A stretch of 64,000 bases of DNA, from contig DAOSEM010000007.1 in assembly GCA_035363115.1 (NCBI GenBank), forward strand, positions 134,611-198,610, read 5' to 3'. Shown piece after piece: positions 17,424-25,409 of the stretch. The stretch is from Syntrophales bacterium (GTDB lineage Bacteria; Desulfobacterota; Syntrophia; Syntrophales; PHBD01). Every line of letters begins with the position of its first letter. Positions within the stretch are counted from its first letter, which is position 1. Made by a program: the position numbers and the translations under genes. The notes under the pieces were generated by a model, which did not search any database, was not told the origin of the DNA, and saw only the letters and a program-made list of their open reading frames with translations.

Positions 17424-18671
17424 ATGAACGTGCCTGGCTATTACGAATTCTGCTGCCGCGTGAACGTCCTGTCCGGCCACGACGCGCTGGAAAAGATCCC
17501 CGCCGTCCTGGCCGGGCTTGGGGCCGGCCGGCCCTTCATCGTCACGGATCGGGGGGTGGCCGGGGCGGGGCTCCTGGATCTGGTGACGAACGCCGTCCGG
17601 GGCGGCGTCGAGATCGGGGCGGTGAACGACGAAGTCCCGCCGGATTCGGACGTGAAGGTCGTCAACCGCCTGGCCGGACTGTTCCGGGCGAGCGGCTGCG
17701 ACTGCATCGTTGCCATTGGCGGCGGGTCCGTCATGGACACGGCGAAGGGCGTCAACATCCTGGTCTCCGAGAATTCCGACAACCTCCTGGCGTTTTGTGG
17801 CGCCAACGCCCTGAAGCGCCCGCTGAAGCCCTTCCTCGCCATTCCAACCACCGCCGGTACGGGCTCCGAAGTGACCCAGGCGGCGGTGATCAAGGACCAT
17901 GAGAAGTCCCTGAAGCTGGCCTTTGCCAGCTATTTTCTTCTCCCGGACGCGGCCGTTCTGGACTCCCGCATGACCCTCACGCTGCCTCCCGCCCTGACCG
18001 CCTCGACGGGCATGGACGCCTTGACCCACGCCATGGAGGCCTATTTCTGCCTCGCCAAGAATCCCCTGAGCGACACCCACGCCCTGGCCGCCATCGACCT
18101 GATCGGCCGGCACCTCCTCGCCGTGGTCCGGAATCCGGGTGACCGGGAGGGGAGGCTGGCCCTCGCCAATGCGGCGACCCTGGCCGGGATCGCCTTCTCC
18201 AATTCCATGGTCGGTCTCGTCCACAATCTCGGCCATGCCACGGGCTCCGCCTGCGGGGTTCCCCACGGGGCCTGCATGGCCATGTTTCTTCCTTACGGGC
18301 TGGAATACAACCTCCACAAGCGGGAGGCCGTCATCGCCGAGCTGCTCCTGCCCCTGGCCGGTCCGGAGGCTTACGCCGCCACACCGCCGGCCGGACGGGC
18401 GCAGAAGGTGATCGACCTTGTCCGGCAGATGAACCAGGATCTTCACGACGCCACGGGAGGGCGGCATTTCCGCTTCCTCAAGGAAGTCGTGGATCGTGAC
18501 GGGAAGCCCATGGTCCCGCGCGAGAAGCTTCCGGCCATCGTGGAGGCGGCCCGGCGTGACGGGGCCGTCTTCTACAATCCCGAGGAGATGGACGCCAGAG
18601 ACATGTTGATGATCCTGGAAGCGGCCTGGGAGGGCCGGCCCCTGGACCGGAGCCGCATCAGGAAAGGGTAA
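17424..18671 (+). CDS. Iron-containing alcohol dehydrogenase (type III)
   Basis: From the ATG at 17424 (GAGGTG upstream) the protein has 415 residues. It has an intact NAD-binding GGGSVMDTAK, PTTAGTGSEVTQ, and all four metal ligands: D198 and H202 (GMDALTHAMEAY), H267 (GLVHNLG) and H281 (VPHGA). It interconverts an alcohol and an aldehyde with NAD(H). With AOR and a ferredoxin downstream it would link alcohol, aldehyde and acid through NADH and ferredoxin, a common arrangement in syntrophic and fermentative anaerobes. Confidence 0.93.
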   Translation: MNVPGYYEFCCRVNVLSGHDALEKIPAVLAGLGAGRPFIVTDRGVAGAGLLDLVTNAVRGGVEIGAVNDEVPPDSDVKVVNRLAGLFRASGCDCIVAIGGGSVMDTAKGVNILVSENSDNLLAFCGANALKRPLKPFLAIPTTAGTGSEVTQAAVIKDHEKSLKLAFASYFLLPDAAVLDSRMTLTLPPALTASTGMDALTHAMEAYFCLAKNPLSDTHALAAIDLIGRHLLAVVRNPGDREGRLALANAATLAGIAFSNSMVGLVHNLGHATGSACGVPHGACMAMFLPYGLEYNLHKREAVIAELLLPLAGPEAYAATPPAGRAQKVIDLVRQMNQDLHDATGGRHFRFLKEVVDRDGKPMVPREKLPAIVEAARRDGAVFYNPEEMDARDMLMILEAAWEGRPLDRSRIRKG

Positions 18672-18730
18672 GGCCGGGGATCGCCGCGCGGCAAGGCCGC
18701 TGAAGCGGGTGCAGGGAAAAGGAGTGCCGT

Positions 18731-20707
18731 ATGAACAAGGGCTACATGGGAAAGATCCTGATGGTGGACCTGTCCAGGGGCGAAGTCGCCGAGGAGATCA
18801 TCCCGGACAACATCTACGAGAATTACCTCTCCGGCATCGGCCTCGGGGCCTATATCCTCTACAACCGGATCCCCGCGGGAGCCGATCCCCTGGGACCCGA
18901 CAATATCCTCGGCTTCGTCACGGGTCTGTTGACGGGTACGGGAAGCTTCTTCTCGGGCCGGTGGATGGTGGTGGGCAAGTCACCCCTGACGGGATGCTGG
19001 GGGGATGCGAACTGCGGCGGAAACCTGTCGCCGGCCATCAAGCGCTGCGGATACGACGGGATCTTCTTCCGGGGCATCAGCGAAAAACCCGTCTACCTGT
19101 ACGTCGATTCCGGCCGGGCCGAGATTCGGGATGCCTCTTCCCTCTGGGGCCGGGATGCCATAGAGACGGAGGAGACGCTGCTCCGGGAGGGCGGAAAGGG
19201 AGCCCGGGTGGCCTGCATCGGGCCGGCGGGCGAGAACCGTTCCCTCATTGCCGGGATCTGCAACGACAAGGGGCGCCTGGCCGCCCGGTCGGGCCTGGGG
19301 GCCGTGATGGGCTCCAAGCGCCTGAAGGCGCTGGTGGTGAACGGAAAGCGGCGCATCCATCCCTTCAACCGCCACGAGATGAAGCGTGTCAGCCAGGCCT
19401 GCAACCGCTGGGTCCAGTTCCAGCCGCCCCTCTTTTCGGGGCCCGCCCTTTCCCATGTGGGAGCCCTGATGAGGATCCTCCCGACGCAGATGGCCCAGGA
19501 CGGCCTGCTCTACAAGTTCTTCCTCAAGAAGTGGGGAACCGTCAGCATGAACCAGGTGTCCATCGAGATGGGGGATTCGCCTATCAAGAACTGGAAAGGG
19601 ACGAACGAGGACTTCGGGCGCAGCCGCTCTCTCGCCATCAATCCGGATGCCATCACGAGCCGGGAATTTGTGAAGTATCACTGCTATTCCTGTCCCCTCG
19701 GGTGCGGGGGGAAATGCTCCCTGCCGGGACAGAAGGGCGGGGAGACCCACAAGCCGGAATACGAAACGGTCCTCGCCCTGGGCGGTCTTTGCATGAACGA
19801 GGACGCCGACAGCATCTTCCACATGAACGAGATGCTCAATCGCGCCGGGATGGATACGATCTCCGCGGGGGGAACCGTGGCCTTTGCCCTGGAGTGCTAT
19901 GAAAAAGGGGTCCTCACGAAGGAGGACACCGGCGGCCTGGAGCTCACCTGGGGGAACGCCCCGGCCATCCTCGCCCTCGTGGACAAAATGATCCGGCGCG
20001 AGGGAATCGGCGACGTCCTCGCGGACGGCACGAAAGTCGCGTCCCGAAGGATCGGGAAGGGCTCCGAGGCGTATGCAATGCACGTCGGCGGCCAGGAGCC
20101 GGCCATGCACGACGGCCGAAACGACCCGGGGTTCAACGTCCATTATGCCGTGGAGGCGACGCCGGGACGCCACACCATCGGTGCCCAACTTTATTACGAA
20201 ATGTTCCAGCTCTGGAAGGAGGTCAAGGGAATCCCCAGGGCGAAGCCCCTCTATTCGAAGGACAGGAAATACCTGGCCGACCACGAGAAGGCGGTCATGG
20301 CGGCCGCGTGCAGCAAGTACATGAACGTGGCCAACGGGGCGGGACTCTGTATGTTCGGCCTGCTCATGGGAGTGACCCGGACCCCCCTGTTTGCGTGGCT
20401 CAACGCCGCGACGGGGTGGCGGAAGACACCCGGGCAGTATCTGGACATCGGCTCGCGCATCCAGACCCTCAAGCAGGCCTTCAACATCAAGCAGGGCGTG
20501 GACCCGCGCTCCATCAGGGTCGCCGACCGCATGCTGGGAAAGCCGGCCCTTCCCGCGGGAGCGAACAAGGGCCGGACTACGGAATTGGAGACAATAAGGG
20601 GCCAATACTGGGACCAGTTCGGCTGGGATCCCGAGACGGGAGTGCCCGATCCCGAAGCGCTGGAGCGCCTGGGAATCAAGATTCCGGAAACCGGAACAGG
20701 AAGGTAG
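18731..20707 (+). CDS. Aldehyde:ferredoxin oxidoreductase (tungsten/molybdopterin)
   Basis: This 658-residue AOR-family enzyme oxidises aldehydes to acids and reduces ferredoxin (or the reverse). The [4Fe-4S] ligands are C318, C321 and C325 (HCYSCPLGC) and C540 (GAGLCMFG). N-terminal motifs GKILMVDLS, LSGIGLGAYILYNRI and FFSGRWMVVGKSPLTG are typical of the pterin-binding domains. The length is slightly above the family mean (~600-620). The ribosome site is weak (GGAAAAGGAG spaced 5-6). It is adjacent to its probable electron acceptor, the ferredoxin 3 bases downstream. Confidence 0.95.
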   Translation: MNKGYMGKILMVDLSRGEVAEEIIPDNIYENYLSGIGLGAYILYNRIPAGADPLGPDNILGFVTGLLTGTGSFFSGRWMVVGKSPLTGCWGDANCGGNLSPAIKRCGYDGIFFRGISEKPVYLYVDSGRAEIRDASSLWGRDAIETEETLLREGGKGARVACIGPAGENRSLIAGICNDKGRLAARSGLGAVMGSKRLKALVVNGKRRIHPFNRHEMKRVSQACNRWVQFQPPLFSGPALSHVGALMRILPTQMAQDGLLYKFFLKKWGTVSMNQVSIEMGDSPIKNWKGTNEDFGRSRSLAINPDAITSREFVKYHCYSCPLGCGGKCSLPGQKGGETHKPEYETVLALGGLCMNEDADSIFHMNEMLNRAGMDTISAGGTVAFALECYEKGVLTKEDTGGLELTWGNAPAILALVDKMIRREGIGDVLADGTKVASRRIGKGSEAYAMHVGGQEPAMHDGRNDPGFNVHYAVEATPGRHTIGAQLYYEMFQLWKEVKGIPRAKPLYSKDRKYLADHEKAVMAAACSKYMNVANGAGLCMFGLLMGVTRTPLFAWLNAATGWRKTPGQYLDIGSRIQTLKQAFNIKQGVDPRSIRVADRMLGKPALPAGANKGRTTELETIRGQYWDQFGWDPETGVPDPEALERLGIKIPETGTGR

Positions 20708-20710
20708 ATC

Positions 20711-21154
20711 ATGGCATACCGGATCACGACCGAATGCAACGGCTGCACGGCCTGCGTTCGCCTCTGCCCGACGGGGGCCATCACGGGCGAGAGAAAGGTC
20801 CTTCACGTTATCAACCCGTCCCTGTGCATCGAGTGCGGCGCCTGCGGGCGCATCTGCCCCCAGGAAGCGGTGCAGGACGCCTTCGGGATCGCCTGCCGGA
20901 GAATCCCGAAGCTGTCCCTGTGGCCGAAACCGGTGGTGGACGGGAAAACCTGCGTGTCCTGCCGGATCTGCATTGAAGGCTGTCCGGCATCCTGTCTGGC
21001 CGGCCGGACGGACGGCAGCGGGAAACACGAGATCGCCTATCTGGCGGAGCCGAAGGCCTGCATCTCCTGCGGCTTCTGCGAAACCGACTGCCCCGTGGAA
21101 GCCATCCGCCTGGTTGTGCCGGAGCAGCAGGCCATCGATGTGAAACCAGGCTGA
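20711..21154 (+). CDS. Polyferredoxin with four [4Fe-4S] motifs
   Basis: The 147 residues contain four CxxCxxCxxxC motifs: CNGCTACVRLC, CIECGACGRIC, CVSCRICIEGC and CISCGFCETDC, three of them followed by proline. That gives two bis-cluster ferredoxin modules in one chain. It starts 3 bases after the AOR stop and is probably its electron-transfer subunit (AorA-like); the doubled cluster set suggests a wire to another partner rather than a simple soluble ferredoxin. Confidence 0.93.
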   Translation: MAYRITTECNGCTACVRLCPTGAITGERKVLHVINPSLCIECGACGRICPQEAVQDAFGIACRRIPKLSLWPKPVVDGKTCVSCRICIEGCPASCLAGRTDGSGKHEIAYLAEPKACISCGFCETDCPVEAIRLVVPEQQAIDVKPG

Positions 21155-21254
21155 AACAGGGGATTGAACCGGTCCGGGAATCCCACTGGACCGGAGATTG
21201 CATGTTGAAGAGAGGAGAAACCCCAAAAAAATCGAGGAGCAGACCGGAATCGAG

Positions 21255-22454
21255 ATGAACAAAAAATTCATGAGCGTGTTGTGGATCGTTGCCCTGTTTC
21301 TGATTTTCCCGCTTCCCTCCTTTGCCGGGACGACGACCATCGAAGCCACCGGCGAATACATCATGGGCGACAACGATACCGTCATCGAAGCCAAAAAACT
21401 GGCGCTTCAGGACGCCAAGCGGCTGGCCCTGGAGAAGGTTGGGACATACGTGGAGAGCACGACGGAGGTGAGGGATAACGCCGTCTCCCGGGACGAGATC
21501 CGGCAGTACAGCGCCGGTATCGTGAAAGTCCGGGAGGTAAATGAAGAAAGAAGGCTTTTGGAAAACAAGGCGACCTTGATCCGGATACATGTCTCGGCGA
21601 CGGTGGACCCGGGCGTCCTGGTGAAGCAGCTCCTGGCCCTCCGGGACCGCAAGGACGTGGAGGAAAAAGCAAAGAAACTGTCGACGGAAAACGAGGCCCT
21701 CCGGAAGGATATCGAGCAGTTGAATGCACAGCTGAAGGGTGCGCTCAGCGGAAAACAGCACCAGCAGTTGAGGCTGAAGCGGGAGGCGGCCCTGGACAGA
21801 ATCCTGGAAAACGACAAGGGGCTCACCATGCTCGTCAGCGGGGAGGAACTGGTGAAGGTTTCCCTCCTGGAGCGGCAGAAGAAGCAGGACGACCGGCAAC
21901 TGGTCAAACGATTCCTGAAGGAGGTGGCCGCCGCCTACCGGATCGACAGCCGGGAGCCGGAGGTGGAGGACAACGGGGACGGAACCTCCAACCTCTCGAT
22001 CCACTATTCCATCCAGCTCCCCGGCCGTTATGGCCTGGACAACTCCTTGATTTCCGTACCCTCCAGCAGCGAATTCATGGCTCTGGGTTTCAAGATCATG
22101 GCGTATTCCAACGGCGGGCTCTTTTTCAAATGCGCCGACAGCGGCAACCGGAAGTGCGAGCGGATGCTGACCTATTTCAGCGAAGAGGTGCGCCGGTTCC
22201 GGATCATTACGAAAGTCGGGAAGCGAACCCTGAAGGAGCTGATTGCCGTATCATCCATGTCCGATGAGAAAACCGTTTACGGGCGGTCGAAACCTTTCCG
22301 GCCGGCTGTGCGGTCCCGCGTGAAGCTGAGCAGCCCGACGTTCGAGTATTATCCCCTTGTAAACAAGGCGAGCTATGTATCCAAATTCGCCAATGTGCCC
22401 CATGACGAGCTGCGCGACGTGTCCACGATCCAGATTCACGTCGTTTATGATTGA
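21255..22454 (+). CDS. Exported protein with FlgT/LPP20-like N-terminal domain
   Basis: The ATG at 21255 begins a 399-residue protein with a signal peptide (MNKKFMSVLWIVALFLIF, cleavage near FAG). The first mature domain (TIEATGEYIMGDNDTVIEAKKLALQDAKRLALEKVGTY, read in parts) resembles FlgT/LPP20 repeat domains of envelope proteins. A charged coiled coil follows (KDVEEKAKKLSTENEALRKD), then a C-terminal domain without recognised motif. A TTG at 21198 in frame is an alternative start without a signal at its N-terminus. Function is likely periplasmic; it ends the cluster and is followed by a terminator. Confidence 0.75.
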   Translation: MNKKFMSVLWIVALFLIFPLPSFAGTTTIEATGEYIMGDNDTVIEAKKLALQDAKRLALEKVGTYVESTTEVRDNAVSRDEIRQYSAGIVKVREVNEERRLLENKATLIRIHVSATVDPGVLVKQLLALRDRKDVEEKAKKLSTENEALRKDIEQLNAQLKGALSGKQHQQLRLKREAALDRILENDKGLTMLVSGEELVKVSLLERQKKQDDRQLVKRFLKEVAAAYRIDSREPEVEDNGDGTSNLSIHYSIQLPGRYGLDNSLISVPSSSEFMALGFKIMAYSNGGLFFKCADSGNRKCERMLTYFSEEVRRFRIITKVGKRTLKELIAVSSMSDEKTVYGRSKPFRPAVRSRVKLSSPTFEYYPLVNKASYVSKFANVPHDELRDVSTIQIHVVYD

Positions 22455-22485
22455 TCCGGTGTGTCCATAGTATGCAGGGAGTGCA

Positions 22486-22523
22486 GGGGGGCACGGGCGT
22501 TCTGTCCGTGCCCCCCTTGTTTC
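22486..22523 (+). terminator. Intrinsic terminator
   Basis: GGGGGGCACGG / CCGTGCCCCCC (22486-22496 and 22506-22516) forms an 11-bp stem with a 9-base loop, followed by TTGTTTC. It ends the transcript of the exported protein gene. Confidence 0.85.
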
Positions 22524-22916
22524 ATCCGTGGCTCGATCCGTCGAGCGGAAGATCCGCCGTTCCTTCCAGGCGATCTCCTCTTTCAGAAGGGGGGGCGAAA
22601 CACGACCTCACTGGTCATTCCTGCCGGACCGAATGCCCTTGCTTGCCCGTTCAAGGGCCTTTCCTGTCGATCTCCCAATCCGGTGGAATACAATTTGTTC
22701 AGGTGCGGCCTTGAAGAGATCCATGAACGGACGATCATGCATTGTGTTTGTACCTGCTGAGCCCGAAGACGGATCGGCTCACGGCGGCGATGGAGTCCAT
22801 GGGGAAGATCCTTCGCTGAATATGCCGGAAGGCTCCCGGTGTGGCATTGCGGCCAGGCGGGATGCTTGGGGGACATTCGCTTTCCCCACGGACTTGTCTT
22901 GAAGGGTTATCAATAA
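22524..22916. other. Intergenic region between convergent units
   Basis: Between the + strand terminator and the minus-strand chemoreceptor terminator there are several short overlapping open frames on both strands (up to ~120 codons), none with a ribosome site or protein-like composition. I see no RNA gene or repeat here; it may be degraded sequence. Confidence 0.4.
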
Positions 22917-22943
22917 AAAGCCTCCGGCGAGGCCGGAGGCTTT
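22917..22943 (-). terminator. Intrinsic terminator of the chemoreceptor gene
   Basis: AAAGCCTCCGGC / GCCGGAGGCTTT is a perfect 12-bp inverted repeat with a GAG loop. The minus strand continues into TTTATTG after the stem, and the structure lies 42 bases beyond the chemoreceptor stop. Confidence 0.85.
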
Positions 22944-22984
22944 GGTTCCTTTGTTTCCGCAGGGGGTGACGAGGAGGTTTCTTC

Positions 22985-24862
22985 TCAGAAATCCTTGAAC
23001 TCGCCGTCATCCAGGGGAATGATGTCCTTGGGTTTCATCCCTTTTCCCGGGGTCTTGCCGGCCGCGGGGGGACGCTTCAGGGTGGGAAGGCGGAGCTTCC
23101 GCGCAGGGCCTTGCGAAAGCTGGATTTCGGCGCGCCCGTCGGAGCTGCTGCCGCCGATGACGGTCAAGAGCTCCATGGACACCTGCTTCATCTGCTCGGC
23201 CTGGGCGTTCATCTCTTCCGAGGCGGAGGCCGATTCCTCGGCGTTCGCCGCCGTCTGCTGGGTGACCTTGTCCATCTCCGCGACGGCCTTGTTGATCTGG
23301 TCGATGCCCTGGGCCTGCTCGCTGGAGGCGGCGGCGATCTCCCCGACCAGCTCCCCGACCTTGGCGGAGTTTACGGCAACCTCGCTGAAGGCCTCGCTTG
23401 TTTTCCCCACCAGATCGGACCCTTCCCGGATCTTCTTGACGGTGCCCTCGATCAGGCCCGAAGTGTTCTTCGCGGCCTCGGCGGCCCGCATGGCCAGGTT
23501 CCGGACCTCTTCCGCCACGACGGCAAATCCCGCCCCGGCCTCCCCGGCCCGCGCCGCCTCCACGGCCGCGTTCAGGGCCAGGAGGTTGGTCTGGAAGGCG
23601 ATCTCGTCGATCGTCTTGATGATCTTGGATGTCTCCTCGCTCGCCGCGGTGATCTCCCGCATGGAGCTGGTCAGGTGCTCCATGGAGTCGTTGGCCTTCT
23701 TCACGACGGTGTTGGCCTGCTTCATGAGGGCGTCCGCCTGGGAGGCGTTGCCGGCGTTCTGTTTCGTCATGGAGGACATCTCTTCCAGGGAGGAGGAGGT
23801 CTCTTCCAGGGCCGCCGCCTGCTCGGAGGCTCCCTCCGCCAGGGACTGGCTGGAGGCGGAGACCTCACCCGCCGCTGCGGAAACCTGCTGCGCCGCCTCG
23901 CCCAACTGGTCGGCAGAGTGTGTGATGGGACGGCTGATGCTGCGGGCGAAGAAGAGGACGCCCACGACGGTCAGGGCCAGGAAGCCGACGGCGATGATGA
24001 GGATGAAGTTCCGGATCGTGTGAGCGGGAGCAAGAAATTCCTTCTGATCCTGGGTGAAGCCGACGCCCCAGCCGGTGAGCTCCACAGGGGCGAAGCCGGC
24101 GATCTTGGGTGTGCCCTGGAACACATAGCGTTCCGATCCGGTCTCATGCGCCAGCATCCTCTTCATTATCTGCTCCATCCCCGCCTGCTTGCTCAGGTCC
24201 AGCTCCAGGATGAACTCTTTCTTTGGGTGGGCGATGACAAGCCCGGCCTTGTCGGTCATGAAGGGGTAGCCTGATTTGCCGACCTTCACGGCCACGATCT
24301 TCTCGACGAGGAAATCGATTTTCAGGACTGCGGCTACCATTCCCCGGAACTCGCCTCCGCTTCCCAGGACGGGAGCGGCGACGACCGCCACGGGGCTTCC
24401 CGACTTCTTGGACTTGATGACCGATCCGACGTTTACCTTCCCGGCCTTGGCCGCGGCGAAGTAGTCCCGGTCACTGACGTTGAGGCCCACGTAACCGCCA
24501 CCGATGCCGTCGGCGCGGCCGACGCCGGAGGCGTCGCTGACGAAGAGGCCTTCGTAGTCATGGCCGATCTTCTTCATCATGGCTGTCAATCGTTGGGTTG
24601 CCCCGTCGGTCTTTCCGGACGCCGCCTCCATGACGGCCGGATCGACGGCGAGCCCCGCGATGAGCTTCATCTCTTCCGCCAGGGCCATGTTGACGATTCC
24701 GGCCACGTTTTTCGCCACGATTTCGGCCTGGTTTTCGGCAATGTCGGACAGCGCTTCGGACGATTTCCAGGCGCTGAAGACGCCGACCACGAGCAGGGGG
24801 ATCAGGACGACCAGAATGCCGCCCGTCACCAGCTTGAAATTCAGGGACATGGTCTTCTTCAT
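22985..24862 (-). CDS. Methyl-accepting chemotaxis protein with dCache-type sensor
   Basis: The 625 residues comprise a transmembrane helix (LVTGGILVVLIPLLVVGVFS), a periplasmic double-cache-like domain with VSDASGVGRADGIGG and NVSDRDYFAAAKAG motifs, a second helix (FILIIAVGFLALTVVGVLFF), a HAMP-like linker and a long signalling coiled coil with the conserved hairpin tip (IDEIAFQTNLLALNAAVEAA). The cache motifs suggest a small organic ligand such as an amino acid or carboxylate. A 428-bp segment of its signalling domain (23247-23674) is almost identical to the receptor at 47463-49181. Ribosome site AAGGAGG is present. Confidence 0.95.
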   Translation of the reverse strand: MKKTMSLNFKLVTGGILVVLIPLLVVGVFSAWKSSEALSDIAENQAEIVAKNVAGIVNMALAEEMKLIAGLAVDPAVMEAASGKTDGATQRLTAMMKKIGHDYEGLFVSDASGVGRADGIGGGYVGLNVSDRDYFAAAKAGKVNVGSVIKSKKSGSPVAVVAAPVLGSGGEFRGMVAAVLKIDFLVEKIVAVKVGKSGYPFMTDKAGLVIAHPKKEFILELDLSKQAGMEQIMKRMLAHETGSERYVFQGTPKIAGFAPVELTGWGVGFTQDQKEFLAPAHTIRNFILIIAVGFLALTVVGVLFFARSISRPITHSADQLGEAAQQVSAAAGEVSASSQSLAEGASEQAAALEETSSSLEEMSSMTKQNAGNASQADALMKQANTVVKKANDSMEHLTSSMREITAASEETSKIIKTIDEIAFQTNLLALNAAVEAARAGEAGAGFAVVAEEVRNLAMRAAEAAKNTSGLIEGTVKKIREGSDLVGKTSEAFSEVAVNSAKVGELVGEIAAASSEQAQGIDQINKAVAEMDKVTQQTAANAEESASASEEMNAQAEQMKQVSMELLTVIGGSSSDGRAEIQLSQGPARKLRLPTLKRPPAAGKTPGKGMKPKDIIPLDDGEFKDF

Positions 24863-25409
24863 ACGTTTTGCCTCCTTGTGTCTGTTTGACCTTTGCAGGT
24901 ACGTTTAGGGAAATATGCGTTCGGAGCAGGTCATGCACGTTCCGGACCATGTCCTTTCGGACCTTTCGGAACGGATGAAGGGGGGGGAATGCTTGTATCT
25001 TCAAGCCTTCGGGAACGATGCGAGCGGAAGAAACCGGACAGGCGGCTTTCCGGCCACGCCGTTCGTGCAGGGCATGAATGCCGTCCCTTCATTCCGGGGA
25101 GGCAACCGGAAGAAGCAGGAGGAGGATAGCCCCGGCATGGTGGATTGCTTGACGAGGCTCGTCAGGGAATTGACGACACGGCTGCATGGGGCAGGTCGAG
25201 GACGTACCTTGAAAGGTTCAGGGGAGAAAGGGACGGGGTTCCGGAAGGAATCTGCCCGAGCGAATCATTTTATAATATCCATGGGATTGATGCCATGACC
25301 GCCATCCCGGCCCCGGTATGAACGTCTGCAGGCCCGTTCCGGGTGTTCTCCTTTTTTGGCGGGTCTTTGGCGCCTTTGAAGGTGTCTTCCCATGGACGTG
25401 TCAGGCGGC
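24863..25409. other. Intergenic region without recognised genes
   Basis: This 547-base gap lies between the chemoreceptor start and the end of the antiporter gene. A + strand frame at 24915-25298 has no ribosome site and low-complexity basic composition, so it is not called. No repeat or RNA gene is seen; the chemoreceptor promoter must lie in its left part. Confidence 0.4.

Noticed and set aside
22528..22902. A 124-codon + strand frame between two terminators
   Set aside because: No ribosome site and no protein-like pattern; several frames are open in the same place.
24915..25298. A 127-codon + strand frame in the chemoreceptor/antiporter gap
   Set aside because: No convincing start signal and low-complexity sequence; read as random open frame.
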